Source of the DNA: CAYWWM01 sp965198025
GTDB taxonomy: Bacteria > Acidobacteriota > Terriglobia > 2-12-FULL-54-10
Assembly (NCBI GenBank): GCA_965198025.1
Contig: OZ240237.1
Span: 2,604,001 to 2,668,000, forward strand
Length of the DNA: 64,000 nucleotides
Direction: 5' to 3'
Part shown: positions 18,294 to 27,428 of the stretch, in pieces
Layout: each line of letters begins with the position of its first letter
Numbering within the stretch: the stretch's first letter is position 1
Notes under the pieces: model-generated
Seen by the model: the letters and a program-made list of their open reading frames with translations, nothing else
What the model was told of the DNA's origin: nothing
Database searches by the model: none
Program-made: the position numbers and the translations under genes

Positions 18294-19193
18294 ATGGAAC
18301 AGCGCAAGCGAATGTCACACGCGCCTGTCCCGGGGGCCGCTCCGAGGCCGCCGCGACAGGCGTTGGGTAGAACAATGCGAACGCTTCTCCTGGCTCTGGC
18401 TTTGCCGCTCGCCGTGTCGGAGATCGCGTATGCCCAGCAGACCGCCGTACTGGGCAAGGTCGTCCCGCTGCCGAGCACCGTGGGGGAAGTGTATTCCCCG
18501 GCGGATGGCCGCATCCTTGCCGCCCGCGAGCGTCCCTTCGCCGTCGGCGACACGGTGCAACAAGGCGACCCCTTGGCCGTCATTGAGCATCGTTACAACG
18601 TTCACGATCTTTCTCACATGGGCACCGTCCGCTGGGAGTTGCTCTCCGTCATGCTGGACGCGCGCCGTGTTGCGGTTGCGGCTCGCGTCGAGCGCGAAAA
18701 GGCCGAACGGCTCCTCCGCTTAGGGAGCGTTTCCGAGCAGGAAGTGCGAGAATTGCGCGCAGCGGAAGAAGTCGCCGAGGCAGAATTCCAGAAGCGTAGG
18801 ATTCTGCTCGAATATCAGGACGCCCAGGTGCAGGGCAGCGAGATCACCCGCAGGGGCCTGTTCGCCCCCTTGGACGGCGAGGTCAGCTTCGCCAGCTTCA
18901 CCCAGGGCCAATTGATTACCGAAGGCGTTCTCCTCTATCGCATCGTAGACCGTCGTAAAGTCGCCTTCGCCGCGCGCTTCCCCGAGTCTGACCCGCGCGT
19001 CACGCAAGAGAACCTGCGCGTCCGCATTCGCTTCGACCCCTTGCCGGACGAAGTCTATTCGGGAACGCTCGAACAGGTCTCGCCGCTCGTGGACCCGCAG
19101 TCGCGCACGCGTGAAGTCCTCTTCAGCGTCGAAAACCCCGGCTTGCTCCTCCGCTACGGCATGATCGGCTACATGGAGGTGGAAACACAGTGA
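18294..19193 (+). CDS. HlyD/CusB-like periplasmic adaptor (first)
   Basis: Membrane-fusion protein of the RND efflux type, about 272 residues if started at 18375. It has a signal peptide (MRTLLLALALPLAVSEIAYA), a lipoyl-like half (VGEVYSPADGRILAARERPFAVGDTVQQGDPLAVIE), a helical hairpin (VEREKAERLLRLGSVSEQEVRELRAAEEVAEAEF), the second lipoyl half (GLFAPLDGEVSFASFTQGQLITEGVLLYRIVD) and a membrane-proximal barrel. The ATG at 18375 places the signal peptide at the N-terminus; the open frame from 18294 adds a basic extension that is probably untranslated. The stop overlaps the GTG of the next gene (GTGA at 19190), so the two are translationally coupled. Confidence 0.88.
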   Translation: MEQRKRMSHAPVPGAAPRPPRQALGRTMRTLLLALALPLAVSEIAYAQQTAVLGKVVPLPSTVGEVYSPADGRILAARERPFAVGDTVQQGDPLAVIEHRYNVHDLSHMGTVRWELLSVMLDARRVAVAARVEREKAERLLRLGSVSEQEVRELRAAEEVAEAEFQKRRILLEYQDAQVQGSEITRRGLFAPLDGEVSFASFTQGQLITEGVLLYRIVDRRKVAFAARFPESDPRVTQENLRVRIRFDPLPDEVYSGTLEQVSPLVDPQSRTREVLFSVENPGLLLRYGMIGYMEVETQ

Positions 19194-21022
19194 AAAACAT
19201 CTTCCCCCTATTTGCGCTCTTCCTCACGCTCCTCCTCCCCACCTTCGCTCGCGCCCACGGCGAAGTGGTCGGTGGCGGCGCGGTCAATCTGGTCCGGCAG
19301 ATCGAAGCGGCGGGCTCTTCCTACCGCGTGGAGATGATGTATTCTCCCTCGCAGCCCGCCGCCGGAGAGCCCACCAACGTCGAGTTCAAGGTCGTTCGGC
19401 TGCTGGCCACGCCCGACCCGCTGCTGGGCTCGGAAATTCCCATAACCGAGGCCCCGCATGCGTCTCTGCTGCATGCCTACACAGACCAGGTCATAGAATC
19501 CGAGATTCACATGCACGCCGAAGGGGAGGCCGGCATTTTTGGCATAGCCGAATACCCGTTTCCCGCCGGCGGCCCGTTCCTGCTGCGCTCCCTGTTTCCC
19601 TTCACCGGTTCCTATCGCCTTCGCTTCCTGGTCGACACGGGAACCGGGGACGAGTTCCCCGTCGATCTTCCCATCACCGTGCAGCCCGACGGCTCGGCCC
19701 TGTTCCGTGTTTGGATCAATCTCGCGCTCTGCGGCCTGATTCTGGGCCTGACCGGGATGCAGTTGCGCAAGGCCCGCGCCGCGGGTGGCGGCCAGTCCGC
19801 TTTGCTGCGCCCAGCCCTGATCGGCGCCGGCTCTCTCGTTGTCGTCGTCCTGGGCATGAACGTTTTTGTCCTCGACCAGGTTCTTGCCATGCGCGAGCCG
19901 GTAATCCCGCCCGCCCCGGCACTGGCTGTCACGCCGAATGAAGACGGCACCTTCACGGTCCCTGAGCAGGTTCAGGAGGACCTTGGCCTTGTGCTCGCTG
20001 AAGCCAAAGAGATGTCTCTGAACCAGGCCATCACGGGGTTTGGTGCGGTCGAACCCGATCCGGACAAAGTTGCCGAGGTCTTCGCCCCGCTCTGGGGACG
20101 CATCGAATTTCCTGCCGAGACGCTTGCCGTCGGCGATCACGTGGAACGCCGCCAGGAGTTGGTCCGCGTGATTCTTGAGCTCTCCGCCGTCGAGCGCGCT
20201 CCTATGGAAGCCAAGCAAAAGGACATCCGCAGCGCGCTCGAGCAGGCCACCCAGCGCCGGGACGCTGCCCAGATCGAATACGAGCGCGCCCAGACACTCG
20301 CTGCCGCCAACCTCGCCTTCGAGCAGGACCTCCAGTGGGCCGAGGAGTTGTTCGATGAAGCCGAGGATGCCTATCAGCAGATCGCCAAGCAGGACCAGGA
20401 TTATGTCCGCGTCATCGAGTTCCGTGACCCACGCCGCACTCCCGTCCTCGCCCCAATCAGCGGGACCATCACTTCCGTGGATTTCGTCCCCGGTCAGCTG
20501 AACCTCAATGGTGAATATCGCAAGCTCTTCACGATCACCGACACCAGTGGCGTCTGGGTGCGCGCGCTCGTGTATCTGTCCGACGCCTTGCAGCTCCGTG
20601 ACGGCCAGTCCGCGCAGGTCTTTCCCGAAGGCGCCGAGGGTTCCATCGCCGGAACCGTCCGCTGGGTCGGCGACACCGTCAATCCGGCCGACCGTACCGT
20701 CCCGGTGATTGTCTCGGTAGCGAACCGCAATAACCGCCTCGCGCTCGGCTCATTCGCCCGCGTCGAATTTCCGCAGCGCCGCCAGGCCGTGGCCGTCCCC
20801 GATCAGGCCGTGCTCGATGACGGTACCACGCGCCAGGTCTATGTCGCCCGGGAAGAGAACCGCTTTCTCCCGCTGGAAATCGAAGTCGGCGTCAAGCAGG
20901 ACGGCTGGTGGCAGATCATCTCCGGGATTCAGGAAGGTGACCGCGTCATCGCCCAGGGGGCGGGACTGCTCGGGTCGTTGCGCCTGGAAGAGGCTGCCGC
21001 CCCCGCGCCCCATGCCCACTAA
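19190..21022 (+). CDS. YtkA-like domain fused to a CusB-type efflux adaptor
   Basis: A 610-residue protein in two parts. After a signal peptide comes an extracytoplasmic YtkA-like beta-sandwich (about 23-165) with histidines suited to metal binding (H90, H95, and HMH at 107-109). Two membrane helices follow (about 172-192 and 206-230). The remainder (about 245-610) is a canonical adaptor: lipoyl half FAPLWGRIEFPAETLAVGDHVERRQELVRV, a long helical hairpin, second half APISGTITSVDFVPGQLNLNGEYRKLFTI, barrel and membrane-proximal domain, ending with PHAH. The membrane-tethered sensor-like domain joined to an adaptor suggests that metal is handed to the CusA-like pump encoded next. The start is GTG overlapping the previous stop. 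Confidence 0.85.
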   Translation: MKNIFPLFALFLTLLLPTFARAHGEVVGGGAVNLVRQIEAAGSSYRVEMMYSPSQPAAGEPTNVEFKVVRLLATPDPLLGSEIPITEAPHASLLHAYTDQVIESEIHMHAEGEAGIFGIAEYPFPAGGPFLLRSLFPFTGSYRLRFLVDTGTGDEFPVDLPITVQPDGSALFRVWINLALCGLILGLTGMQLRKARAAGGGQSALLRPALIGAGSLVVVVLGMNVFVLDQVLAMREPVIPPAPALAVTPNEDGTFTVPEQVQEDLGLVLAEAKEMSLNQAITGFGAVEPDPDKVAEVFAPLWGRIEFPAETLAVGDHVERRQELVRVILELSAVERAPMEAKQKDIRSALEQATQRRDAAQIEYERAQTLAAANLAFEQDLQWAEELFDEAEDAYQQIAKQDQDYVRVIEFRDPRRTPVLAPISGTITSVDFVPGQLNLNGEYRKLFTITDTSGVWVRALVYLSDALQLRDGQSAQVFPEGAEGSIAGTVRWVGDTVNPADRTVPVIVSVANRNNRLALGSFARVEFPQRRQAVAVPDQAVLDDGTTRQVYVAREENRFLPLEIEVGVKQDGWWQIISGIQEGDRVIAQGAGLLGSLRLEEAAAPAPHAH

Positions 21023-21049
21023 ACTTCGACGCCTGGCACCGGATTCGGC

Positions 21050-24000
21050 ATGTTGAACCGCATCATCCGTTTTTCGCTGGAACACCGCCTCCTGGTGCTG
21101 GGCGCGGCCGTCTTTCTGCTCGTCTATGGCTCCTACGTGGTTGTCACGCAGCTTGCCGTTGACATATTCCCCGACCTCAACCGTCCCACCGTCACCGTGT
21201 TTACGGAAGCTCCCGGCCTCGCTCCGGAAGAGGTCGAGGTCCAGGTCACGCTGCCGCTTGAGTACGCCCTGAACGGCGCCACCGACGTCGAGCGCATCCG
21301 CTCGCAGTCCGGTGTCGGTCTCTCGCTGCTGTTCGTCGAATTCTCCTGGGACTCCGACATCTACCGGGACCGCCAGATCGTCGCCGAGAAGCTGGAGCTC
21401 GCGCGCTCGCGTCTGCCAGCGGGTCTCAACCCCGTTCTCGGCCCCATCAGCTCCATCATGGGCGAGATCATGCTCGTTGCGCTGCAGTATGACGCGGCCT
21501 CAGCCTCCGATGCGTCCTCCGACCTCTCGTCCGACGACGCCATGGAGATCCGCTCGCTCGCCGACTGGGTCATTCGCCCGCGCCTGCTCGCCGTTCCCGG
21601 CGTCTCCCAAGTCACCGTCATTGGCGGCGGTGTCCGCCAGTATCAGATTCTTGCCTCCACCGAGCGCCTGCGGCAGTACGGCGTCTCGCTCGCCGAACTG
21701 GAAGCCGCGGTCGGCAATTCCAACGAGAACACCTCCGGCGGTTTTCTCATCAGTCCCAACCGCGAGTTCATGATCCGCAATGTCGGCCGCACCGCCAGCC
21801 TCGACGAGATCGGCGAAACCGTCGTCGCCTACCGCAACGACCAGCCCATCTACGTCCGCGACGTGGCGCGCCTGCAGTTCGGTCCGCCGGTCGCGCGCGG
21901 CAGCGCCGGCTTCAACGCCTCCCCCGCCGTGATCCTGAGCATCTACAAGCAGCCCAACGCCAGCACGATCCCGCTCACCCGCAGCGTCGAAGATGCTCTC
22001 GCTTCGCTCCAAGGCTCTCTCCCGGCGGGCGTCCGCCTCGACACCGAGGTCTTCCGTCAGGCCGATTTCATTGAGCGCGCCATTGACAACGTCCGCGAAG
22101 GCCTCTGGCTTGGCGCCGTTCTCGTCGCCATGATTCTGTTTCTGTTTCTCTGGAATTTCCGCACTACGCTCATCAACGTCACTGCGATTCCCGCGTCGTT
22201 CCTCATCACGTTTCTGTTCATGCATCTCTTCGATCTGGGCATCAACACCATGACGCTGGGCGGCCTGGCCGTCGCCATCGGCCTCATCATTGACGACGCC
22301 ATCGTGGACGTCGAAAACGTCTTCCGCCGCCTCAAGGAGAACAAAGAGCGCGGCGAGCCAAAGCCTGCCCTGCAGGTCGTCTTCGAGGCCTCCTCCGAGA
22401 TCCGCAACTCCATCGTCTACGCCACGCTGATTATCATTCTGGTCTCCGTCCCGCTCTTCTTTCTCTCTGGTGTCGAAGGCCGCATGTTCACCCCGCTTGG
22501 CGTCGCTTTCATCGTTTCGCTGCTGGCCTCGCTCCTGGTTTCGCTCACCCTCACTCCAGTCATGTGCTATTACCTGCTGCCCCGTGCCGGCTTCATGGAC
22601 GAGCCCGGAGACGCCGCCCTGGTCCGCTGGCTCAAGCGGCAGCAGACGCGCCTCCTGCGCTTCACCCTGCCGAACGCCTGGGAAGTTCTGATCGCCGCTG
22701 CGTTTCTCGTCCTGTTCGCCGTCGCGTTCATCTTCCCAATGGGCCGCGAGTTCCTGCCTCCCTTCAACGAAGGCACCTTGACCGTCAACCTGCTCGCCGA
22801 ACCCGGCATCAGCCTCCCCGAGTCTGACGAGATCGGCCGCCTGGCCGAGCGCAAAATCCTGGAAGTCCCCGGCGTCCGCTCGACTGGCCGCCGCACCGGC
22901 CGCGCCGAGCTGGACGAGCACGCCGAGGGCGTTTACTACACCGAGATTGAAGTCAATCTCGATCCCGGAGTCGCCGACAAGGACGCCCTCATCGCCCAGG
23001 TGCGCGACCAGCTCGCCATCCTTCCCGGCATCGCCGTCAACATCGGCCAGCCCATCTCGCACCGTCTGGAGCACATGCAGAGCGGCGTCCGCGCGCAGAT
23101 CGCCGTCAAGCTCTTCGGCCCCGACCTGCCCGTCTTGCGCGAAAGGGCCGCCGAACTGGAATCCGTCATGAAAACCGTCCCCGGCATGGTGGACGTGTCC
23201 GTCGAGCGCCAGACGCTCGTGCCCGAGGTCGTCGTTGCAGTCGACCGCCGCCGCGCCTCCACTTACGGCCTGCAGGTCGCCGAGGTCAATCAGGTTCTGG
23301 AGACTGCCTTGCAGGGCTCCGTCGTCTCGCAGGTCCTCGACGGCCAGCGCGCCTATGACGTCGTGGTCCGCCTCGACGAGCCCTACCGCGACGACATGCA
23401 GTCGATCGGCAACGTCCTGATCGACACGCCGGAAGGCGGCAAGATTCCGGTGCGCGAGATCGCTGCCGTCTCGCTCCGCGACGCCCCCAACCAGATCTGG
23501 CGTGAGAACGCCCAACGCCGCATCGCCGTCCAGGCCAACGTCGCCGGCCGCGACCTCCGCAGCGCCGTCACCGAATTGAGCGAGCGCATCTCCGCCCAAG
23601 TCTCGCTTCCCCAGGGCTACTTCATCGTCTACGGCGGCCAGTTCGAGTTTGAGGAAGTCGCCACGCGCCTGATTCTCATCCTCTCCGTTTTCGCGTGCTT
23701 CGGCGTCTTTCTGCTGCTCTACGGCTATTTCCGCTTCACGCGCGTCGCTCTGCAAGTCATGGCCAACATCCCGCTCGCTTTCGTCGGCGGCGTCATCGCC
23801 GTTTACTTCATGAGCGACGGCATCCTCTCCGTCGCCTCCTTGATCGGCTTCATCACCGTCGGCGGCATCGCCGCCCGCAACGGCATCATGATGATCTCGC
23901 ACTACATCCACCTCGTCCGCTACGAAGGCGAGGTCTTTGATGAGAAGATGATCCGGCGCGGCACGCTCGAACGGCTCCGCCCGGTCCTGATGACCGCATT

Positions 24001-24259
24001 CTCATCCATCCTCGGCGTGCTGCCGCTCGTCTTCGCCCAAGGCGAAGCCGGAAAGGAGCTGCTACAACCCATCGCCACCGTCGTCGCCGGCGGCTTGATC
24101 AGCTCCACCATCCTCGACTGGGCCGTCACTCCCGCGCTGTTCCTCAAGTTCGGAAAACCCGTCTGCGAGTACTACCTCTCCGGCCGCGAGCACGCCGAGC
24201 GCGTCTCGCTCACCGACCCCGGCCAAGCCCCATCCCCCGCCTGGAACCCCGGCGACTAA
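21050..24259 (+). CDS. RND efflux permease, CusA/CzcA type
   Basis: A 1069-residue inner-membrane RND pump with the usual duplicated layout: membrane helix 1 (HRLLVLGAAVFLLVYGSYVVV), a large periplasmic domain, six helices, the second helix/periplasmic domain/helices set, and a short C-terminal tail. The helix-4 proton-relay region reads GGLAVAIGLIIDDAIVDVENVFRRLKE, close to the heavy-metal-efflux (HME) pattern. The N-terminal VDIFPDLNRPTVTVFTEAPGLAPEEVE is typical of CusA/CzcA pumps. With two upstream adaptors and a TolC-like gene it makes a complete tripartite set; a divalent or monovalent metal is the likely substrate. It is the last gene of the set; a dispersed repeat with a hairpin follows. 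Confidence 0.93.
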   Translation: MLNRIIRFSLEHRLLVLGAAVFLLVYGSYVVVTQLAVDIFPDLNRPTVTVFTEAPGLAPEEVEVQVTLPLEYALNGATDVERIRSQSGVGLSLLFVEFSWDSDIYRDRQIVAEKLELARSRLPAGLNPVLGPISSIMGEIMLVALQYDAASASDASSDLSSDDAMEIRSLADWVIRPRLLAVPGVSQVTVIGGGVRQYQILASTERLRQYGVSLAELEAAVGNSNENTSGGFLISPNREFMIRNVGRTASLDEIGETVVAYRNDQPIYVRDVARLQFGPPVARGSAGFNASPAVILSIYKQPNASTIPLTRSVEDALASLQGSLPAGVRLDTEVFRQADFIERAIDNVREGLWLGAVLVAMILFLFLWNFRTTLINVTAIPASFLITFLFMHLFDLGINTMTLGGLAVAIGLIIDDAIVDVENVFRRLKENKERGEPKPALQVVFEASSEIRNSIVYATLIIILVSVPLFFLSGVEGRMFTPLGVAFIVSLLASLLVSLTLTPVMCYYLLPRAGFMDEPGDAALVRWLKRQQTRLLRFTLPNAWEVLIAAAFLVLFAVAFIFPMGREFLPPFNEGTLTVNLLAEPGISLPESDEIGRLAERKILEVPGVRSTGRRTGRAELDEHAEGVYYTEIEVNLDPGVADKDALIAQVRDQLAILPGIAVNIGQPISHRLEHMQSGVRAQIAVKLFGPDLPVLRERAAELESVMKTVPGMVDVSVERQTLVPEVVVAVDRRRASTYGLQVAEVNQVLETALQGSVVSQVLDGQRAYDVVVRLDEPYRDDMQSIGNVLIDTPEGGKIPVREIAAVSLRDAPNQIWRENAQRRIAVQANVAGRDLRSAVTELSERISAQVSLPQGYFIVYGGQFEFEEVATRLILILSVFACFGVFLLLYGYFRFTRVALQVMANIPLAFVGGVIAVYFMSDGILSVASLIGFITVGGIAARNGIMMISHYIHLVRYEGEVFDEKMIRRGTLERLRPVLMTAFSSILGVLPLVFAQGEAGKELLQPIATVVAGGLISSTILDWAVTPALFLKFGKPVCEYYLSGREHAERVSLTDPGQAPSPAWNPGD

Positions 24260-24278
24260 CACTTCCACCGCATCCTTC

Positions 24279-24388
24279 GTGTCATCCCGAGGAACGTCCT
24301 GTCCCGCCTGTCCCGAGATCGGCCGAGGGGAGCGAAGCCGAGGACGAAACGACATATCGATGTCGTTTCGGACGAGGGATCTGCTCTT
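24279..24388 (+). repeat. Dispersed repeat, long copy with a perfect hairpin module
   Basis: Starts GTGTCATCCCGAGGAAC and ends GAGGGATCTGCTCTT. Between them are cctgtcccgcctgtcccgag, gatcggccgaggggagcgaa and a perfect 11-bp hairpin CGAAACGACAT (24345-24355) / ATGTCGTTTCG (24360-24370) with a 4-base loop. It lies between the RND pump and the ThiF-like gene and could also slow or end transcription. Confidence 0.85.
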
Positions 24389-24487
24389 GTCTCTCGTTTC
24401 CTGGTTCTGCCTCTGGGTAATCTGCGGACTATCTGTCTTACGATCCACGAATCACTATCCACGATTCACTTCTTCTATAATCCTTTT

Positions 24488-25510
24488 ATGGACACATCCG
24501 ACCGCGAGCGCTATTCCCGGCAGATTCTCTACCGGCCCATCGGCGAAGCCGGGCAGAAAAAGCTGCTGGCCTCCCGTGCCGCCGTTGTCGGCTGCGGCGC
24601 GCTCGGAAGCCTTCAGGCTGCACTGCTCGCCCGCGCCGGCGTTGGTGAGCTGCGCATCATTGACCGCGACTACGTCGAAGCGAGCAACCTGCAGCGCCAG
24701 ACCTTGTTCACCGAGTCCGACGCCGCCCGGGTGCTCCCCAAAGCCGTCGCCGCCGAGGCGCATTTGAAACAGGCCAACTCGCGCGTTCGCGTCTGCGGCG
24801 TCGTTGCCGATCTCACGCCGGAAAACGCCGCCGAATTGCTCGGCGCTGTCAACGTCATTCTCGACGGCACGGACAACTTTGAAACGCGCTACCTGATCAA
24901 CGACCTCGCCGTGCGAGAGAATATCCCTTGGGTTTACGGCGCCGCCGTCGGAAGCTACGGCGCGACGATGACGATTGTGCCCGGTGAGACCCCTTGCCTC
25001 GCCTGCCTCTTCCCCGAGCCCCCCTCCGGCATGCACGCCACCTGCGACACCGAAGGCATCCTCGGTTCGGCCGCCGCAGCCGTCGCTTCCATGCAAGTGG
25101 CCGAAGCCCTGAAGCTTCTCGTCGGCGATATCCCGGCGCTTCACGGAAAGCTGATTTCTTTCGATGTCTGGGAAAACCGTTTCCAGGCCGTCCATCCCGG
25201 CAACCCTGTTGAGGACTGCCCCGTCTGCCGCCGCCGCGAATTCGCATATCTTTCCGGCGACCGCGCTGTCCAGATCACCCTCTGCGGCCGCAACTCCGTT
25301 CAGATCCACGAGCGCCGCCGCCCCGTCGATTTCGCCGAGCTCGCGTCAAAGCTCGAATCTCTCGGCACGGTCCGCTCGAATCCCTTTGTGATGCAATTCT
25401 CCGCCGCGCCCTATGAATTGACCATCTTCCCCGATGGCCGCGCCATCATCAAAGGAACCAGCGACCCCGGCTTGGCGCGCAGCCTCTATGCGCGTTATAT
25501 TGGCTCTTGA
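24488..25510 (+). CDS. ThiF/MoeB/HesA-type adenylyltransferase
   Basis: A 340-residue E1-like enzyme that adenylates the C-terminus of a ubiquitin-like sulfur carrier (ThiS or MoaD). Visible features: N-terminal RYSRQILYRPIGEAGQKKL, the nucleotide-binding GCGALGS, DRDYVEASNLQRQTLFTESD, DGTDNFETRYLINDLA, two zinc Cys pairs (CLAC at about 172-175 and CPVC at about 240), and the catalytic-cysteine region HATCDTEGILG. The extra C-terminal 90 residues end in a beta-rich segment (PYELTIFPDGRAIIKGT) that is often seen in acidobacterial and actinobacterial homologues and replaces a rhodanese domain. Thiamine and molybdopterin roles cannot be told apart; no carrier gene is adjacent. Confidence 0.9.
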   Translation: MDTSDRERYSRQILYRPIGEAGQKKLLASRAAVVGCGALGSLQAALLARAGVGELRIIDRDYVEASNLQRQTLFTESDAARVLPKAVAAEAHLKQANSRVRVCGVVADLTPENAAELLGAVNVILDGTDNFETRYLINDLAVRENIPWVYGAAVGSYGATMTIVPGETPCLACLFPEPPSGMHATCDTEGILGSAAAAVASMQVAEALKLLVGDIPALHGKLISFDVWENRFQAVHPGNPVEDCPVCRRREFAYLSGDRAVQITLCGRNSVQIHERRRPVDFAELASKLESLGTVRSNPFVMQFSAAPYELTIFPDGRAIIKGTSDPGLARSLYARYIGS

Positions 25511-25518
25511 GGATTTCC

Positions 25519-25594
25519 GTGTCATCCCGAGGGCGAAACGAGATCAATATCTCGTTTCGCCGCATATGCGGGGTCCTTCGCGGGATCTGCTCTT
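25519..25594 (+). repeat. Dispersed repeat with a 13-bp perfect hairpin
   Basis: Starts GTGTCATCCCGAGGGCG and ends GGGATCTGCTCTT. The centre is a perfect 13-bp stem GGCGAAACGAGAT (25532-25544) / ATCTCGTTTCGCC (25549-25561) with loop CAAT. It begins 8 bases after the ThiF-like stop codon and ends about 40 bases before lipA. Confidence 0.88.
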
Positions 25595-25634
25595 CGTCGA
25601 TGAACGTAGAAACAGAGTGGATCGGTTGAAACTC

Positions 25635-26510
25635 ATGTCCACAGCAACTCATCCCCGCCCCGCATGGCTGAAAGCCCGCTTCCCCGGCGGACCGAACTAC
25701 CACGAGCTGAAAGTGCTCACCAACGACCTGCGCCTGCACACGGTCTGCGAAAGCGCCCGCTGCCCGAACATCGGCGAATGCTGGGACCAGCGCACCGCCA
25801 CCTTCATGATCTTGGGCGACGTCTGCACCCGCCGCTGCGGTTTCTGCGCCGTCCCGAAGGGTGCGCCCCTGCCGGTGGATTACAACGAGCCGGAGCGCGT
25901 CGCCCGCGCCGTCGCCAGCCTTGGCCTTCTTTACGCGGTCGTTACCTCCGTCAACCGCGACGACCGCAAGGACGGCGGGGCGGAGATTTTCGCCTTGACC
26001 ATTGAAGCCATCCGCCGCATCCGCCCCGAATGCAAGGTGGAAGTATTGATCCCGGATTTCCAAGGCTCCCGCGAAGCTCTCGCCATGGTTCTCGCCGCCC
26101 GCCCTGACGTCCTCGACCACAATACCGAGACCGTCCCGCGCCTCTATCCCATGGTCCGTCCCGGCGCGCGCTTCGAACGTTCCTTGGAACTGATCGCGCG
26201 TGTCCGCGAGATGGCTCCTGATATCGCCACCAAGTCCGGCCTCATGGTCGGCCTCGGCGAGGCCGCCGCCGAAGTCCTCGACGCCATGCGCGCGCTCGTT
26301 GCCCACGGCTGCCAGATTCTGACCCTCGGCCAGTACTTGCAGCCCTCGCGCGACCATCTGCCCATCGCCCGCTACTACACTCCGCAGGAATTCGCCGATT
26401 TGAAACGCGCAGGCGAAGCCATGGGCTTCCGCCATGTCGAATCCGGTCCTCTCGTTCGCAGTTCCTACCATGCCCGCAGTCAATTGGAGGAGTCGGCGGC
26501 AAGAAGTTAG
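25635..26510 (+). CDS. lipA: Lipoyl synthase (radical SAM)
   Basis: Inserts two sulfurs into octanoyl-lipoyl domains to form the lipoyl cofactor of 2-oxoacid dehydrogenases and the glycine cleavage system. Both iron-sulfur sites are present: the auxiliary cluster CESARCPNIGEC and the radical SAM site CTRRCGFC. The C-terminal RSSYHA supplies the conserved serine ligand. About 291 residues, the normal size. The ATG at 25635 fits the family N-terminus (WLKARFPGGPNYHELK); the frame is open back to 25434 but that part runs through the ThiF gene end and a repeat, so it is not coding. No lipB is adjacent. Confidence 0.96.
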   Translation: MSTATHPRPAWLKARFPGGPNYHELKVLTNDLRLHTVCESARCPNIGECWDQRTATFMILGDVCTRRCGFCAVPKGAPLPVDYNEPERVARAVASLGLLYAVVTSVNRDDRKDGGAEIFALTIEAIRRIRPECKVEVLIPDFQGSREALAMVLAARPDVLDHNTETVPRLYPMVRPGARFERSLELIARVREMAPDIATKSGLMVGLGEAAAEVLDAMRALVAHGCQILTLGQYLQPSRDHLPIARYYTPQEFADLKRAGEAMGFRHVESGPLVRSSYHARSQLEESAARS

Positions 26511-26534
26511 ACCATTTTCAGCGTTGCTGTATAG

Positions 26535-26900
26535 CCCGCAGGTAGGGCAGGCATTCTTGCCTGTCCCCAATAGTGCAAGCCACCCCTCAAGACTGTGTCA
26601 TCCCGAGCGGCTTGTCCCGAGCGCAGTCGAGGGGAGCGAGGGATCTGCTCTTCGCCTGAATCCGAGCCGTGCGAGTCAACAAGCGGTCCATCCGAGCCGC
26701 GACCGCAAGGGAGCGGTGGGTTTGAGCGAGTAACCACTACCCGTTTTTTCTGCCGTGGGCTGTTCTGTCGTGCGCAAGGGCACGGTTTCAACCGTGCCAA
26801 AACGCGGTTGTAAGAATCCTCTTCCGCTCTGCCGAAGGCTGTCGCGGAGCCTCGGCGCAGCGACAAGGTAGGGCAGGCATTCCTGCCTGCCCCCATAGAA
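26535..26900. repeat. Repeat-rich spacer between lipA and the next gene
   Basis: The 485-base gap 26511-26995 has no supported gene and is a mosaic of repeats. 26541-26571 and 26867-26898 are two copies of a short hairpin (AGGTAGGGCAGGCATTC-TGCCTG). 26595-26652 is a copy of the GTGTCATCCCGAG...GGATCTGCTCTT repeat. 26779-26798 is a perfect 9-bp-stem hairpin, GGCACGGTT-TC-AACCGTGCC. The same mosaic in a similar order occurs at 29950-30200. Short open frames here are built from the repeats. Confidence 0.8.
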
Positions 26901-26995
26901 CACAGGCCCGTCCCTACTTTGTGGCTGCGCTACACCAACCCTGAAAATGGTGTAGAAAGTTGGAAAACGGAATTTGCTGAACCTGCGGATTGTCT

Positions 26996-27298
26996 CTACG
27001 GATCTGCGAGCAGCGCATTGAGTTCCTGCTGGAACCGCCGGAAATTTTCCATCGTCTCGCCTTCCGCCTCGACCTGTTTCGTCTTATAGGCGAACACCTG
27101 TCGTCCGCCCCGTTCCACCAGCAGCGCGATCTGCCCGTCCAGCAGATATCCAGACGCGCTGAACAGTTTCAGTTTGCCCTCGGGCGTCAGTTCCAGCAGT
27201 GCCCCGCAGTCATGTTTCTCGGCCCGCAGGTGCCGCGGATACTGCGGCAGGCTCCTCAGCGTGAACCCTTCCGCCGCCAGCTTTTCCAGCATGTTCAT
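26996..27298 (-). CDS. Small uncharacterised protein
   Basis: A protein of about 100 residues, not recognised. It looks like a small alpha/beta protein: MNMLEKLAAEGFTLRSLPQYPRHLRAEKHDCGALLELTPEGKLKLFSASGYLLDGQIALLVERGG...VFAYKTKQVEAEGETMENFRRFQQELNALLADP. The evenly spaced beta-strand pattern and acidic C-terminal helix suggest a genuine gene, and codon use resembles its neighbours. The start at 27298 is a guess; the frame is open to 27382 with a basic extension that overlaps the end of a repeat-rich spacer. Convergent with no gene; divergent from the VOC gene at 27429. Confidence 0.55.
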   Translation of the reverse strand: MNMLEKLAAEGFTLRSLPQYPRHLRAEKHDCGALLELTPEGKLKLFSASGYLLDGQIALLVERGGRQVFAYKTKQVEAEGETMENFRRFQQELNALLADP

Positions 27299-27428
27299 CG
27301 TTCGATTCGATACGAGCCGACCGAGCAGGCGAGCAAGCCGGCCGCGCCGCTTTTGTTCCTGCTCTCTACTCCCACTCCCCACTCCTTGCTATAGTGGCGC
27401 ATGGGATCACCCGGAGGTTCCCCGCGCC

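Noticed and set aside
21500..23911. An 803-residue open frame on the minus strand
   Set aside because: It lies wholly opposite the RND pump gene, has an Asp/Gly/Val-rich shadow composition and no ribosome site or domain. Other long frames opposite GC-rich genes (for example 13958-15388, 19208-20218, 60681-62135) were left out for the same reason.
25434..25634. N-terminal extension of lipoyl synthase
   Set aside because: The frame runs through the end of the ThiF-like gene and a dispersed repeat and has no family match; the ATG at 25635 is preferred. Similar unsupported extensions were trimmed for miaB, carB, bshC, greA and lepB.
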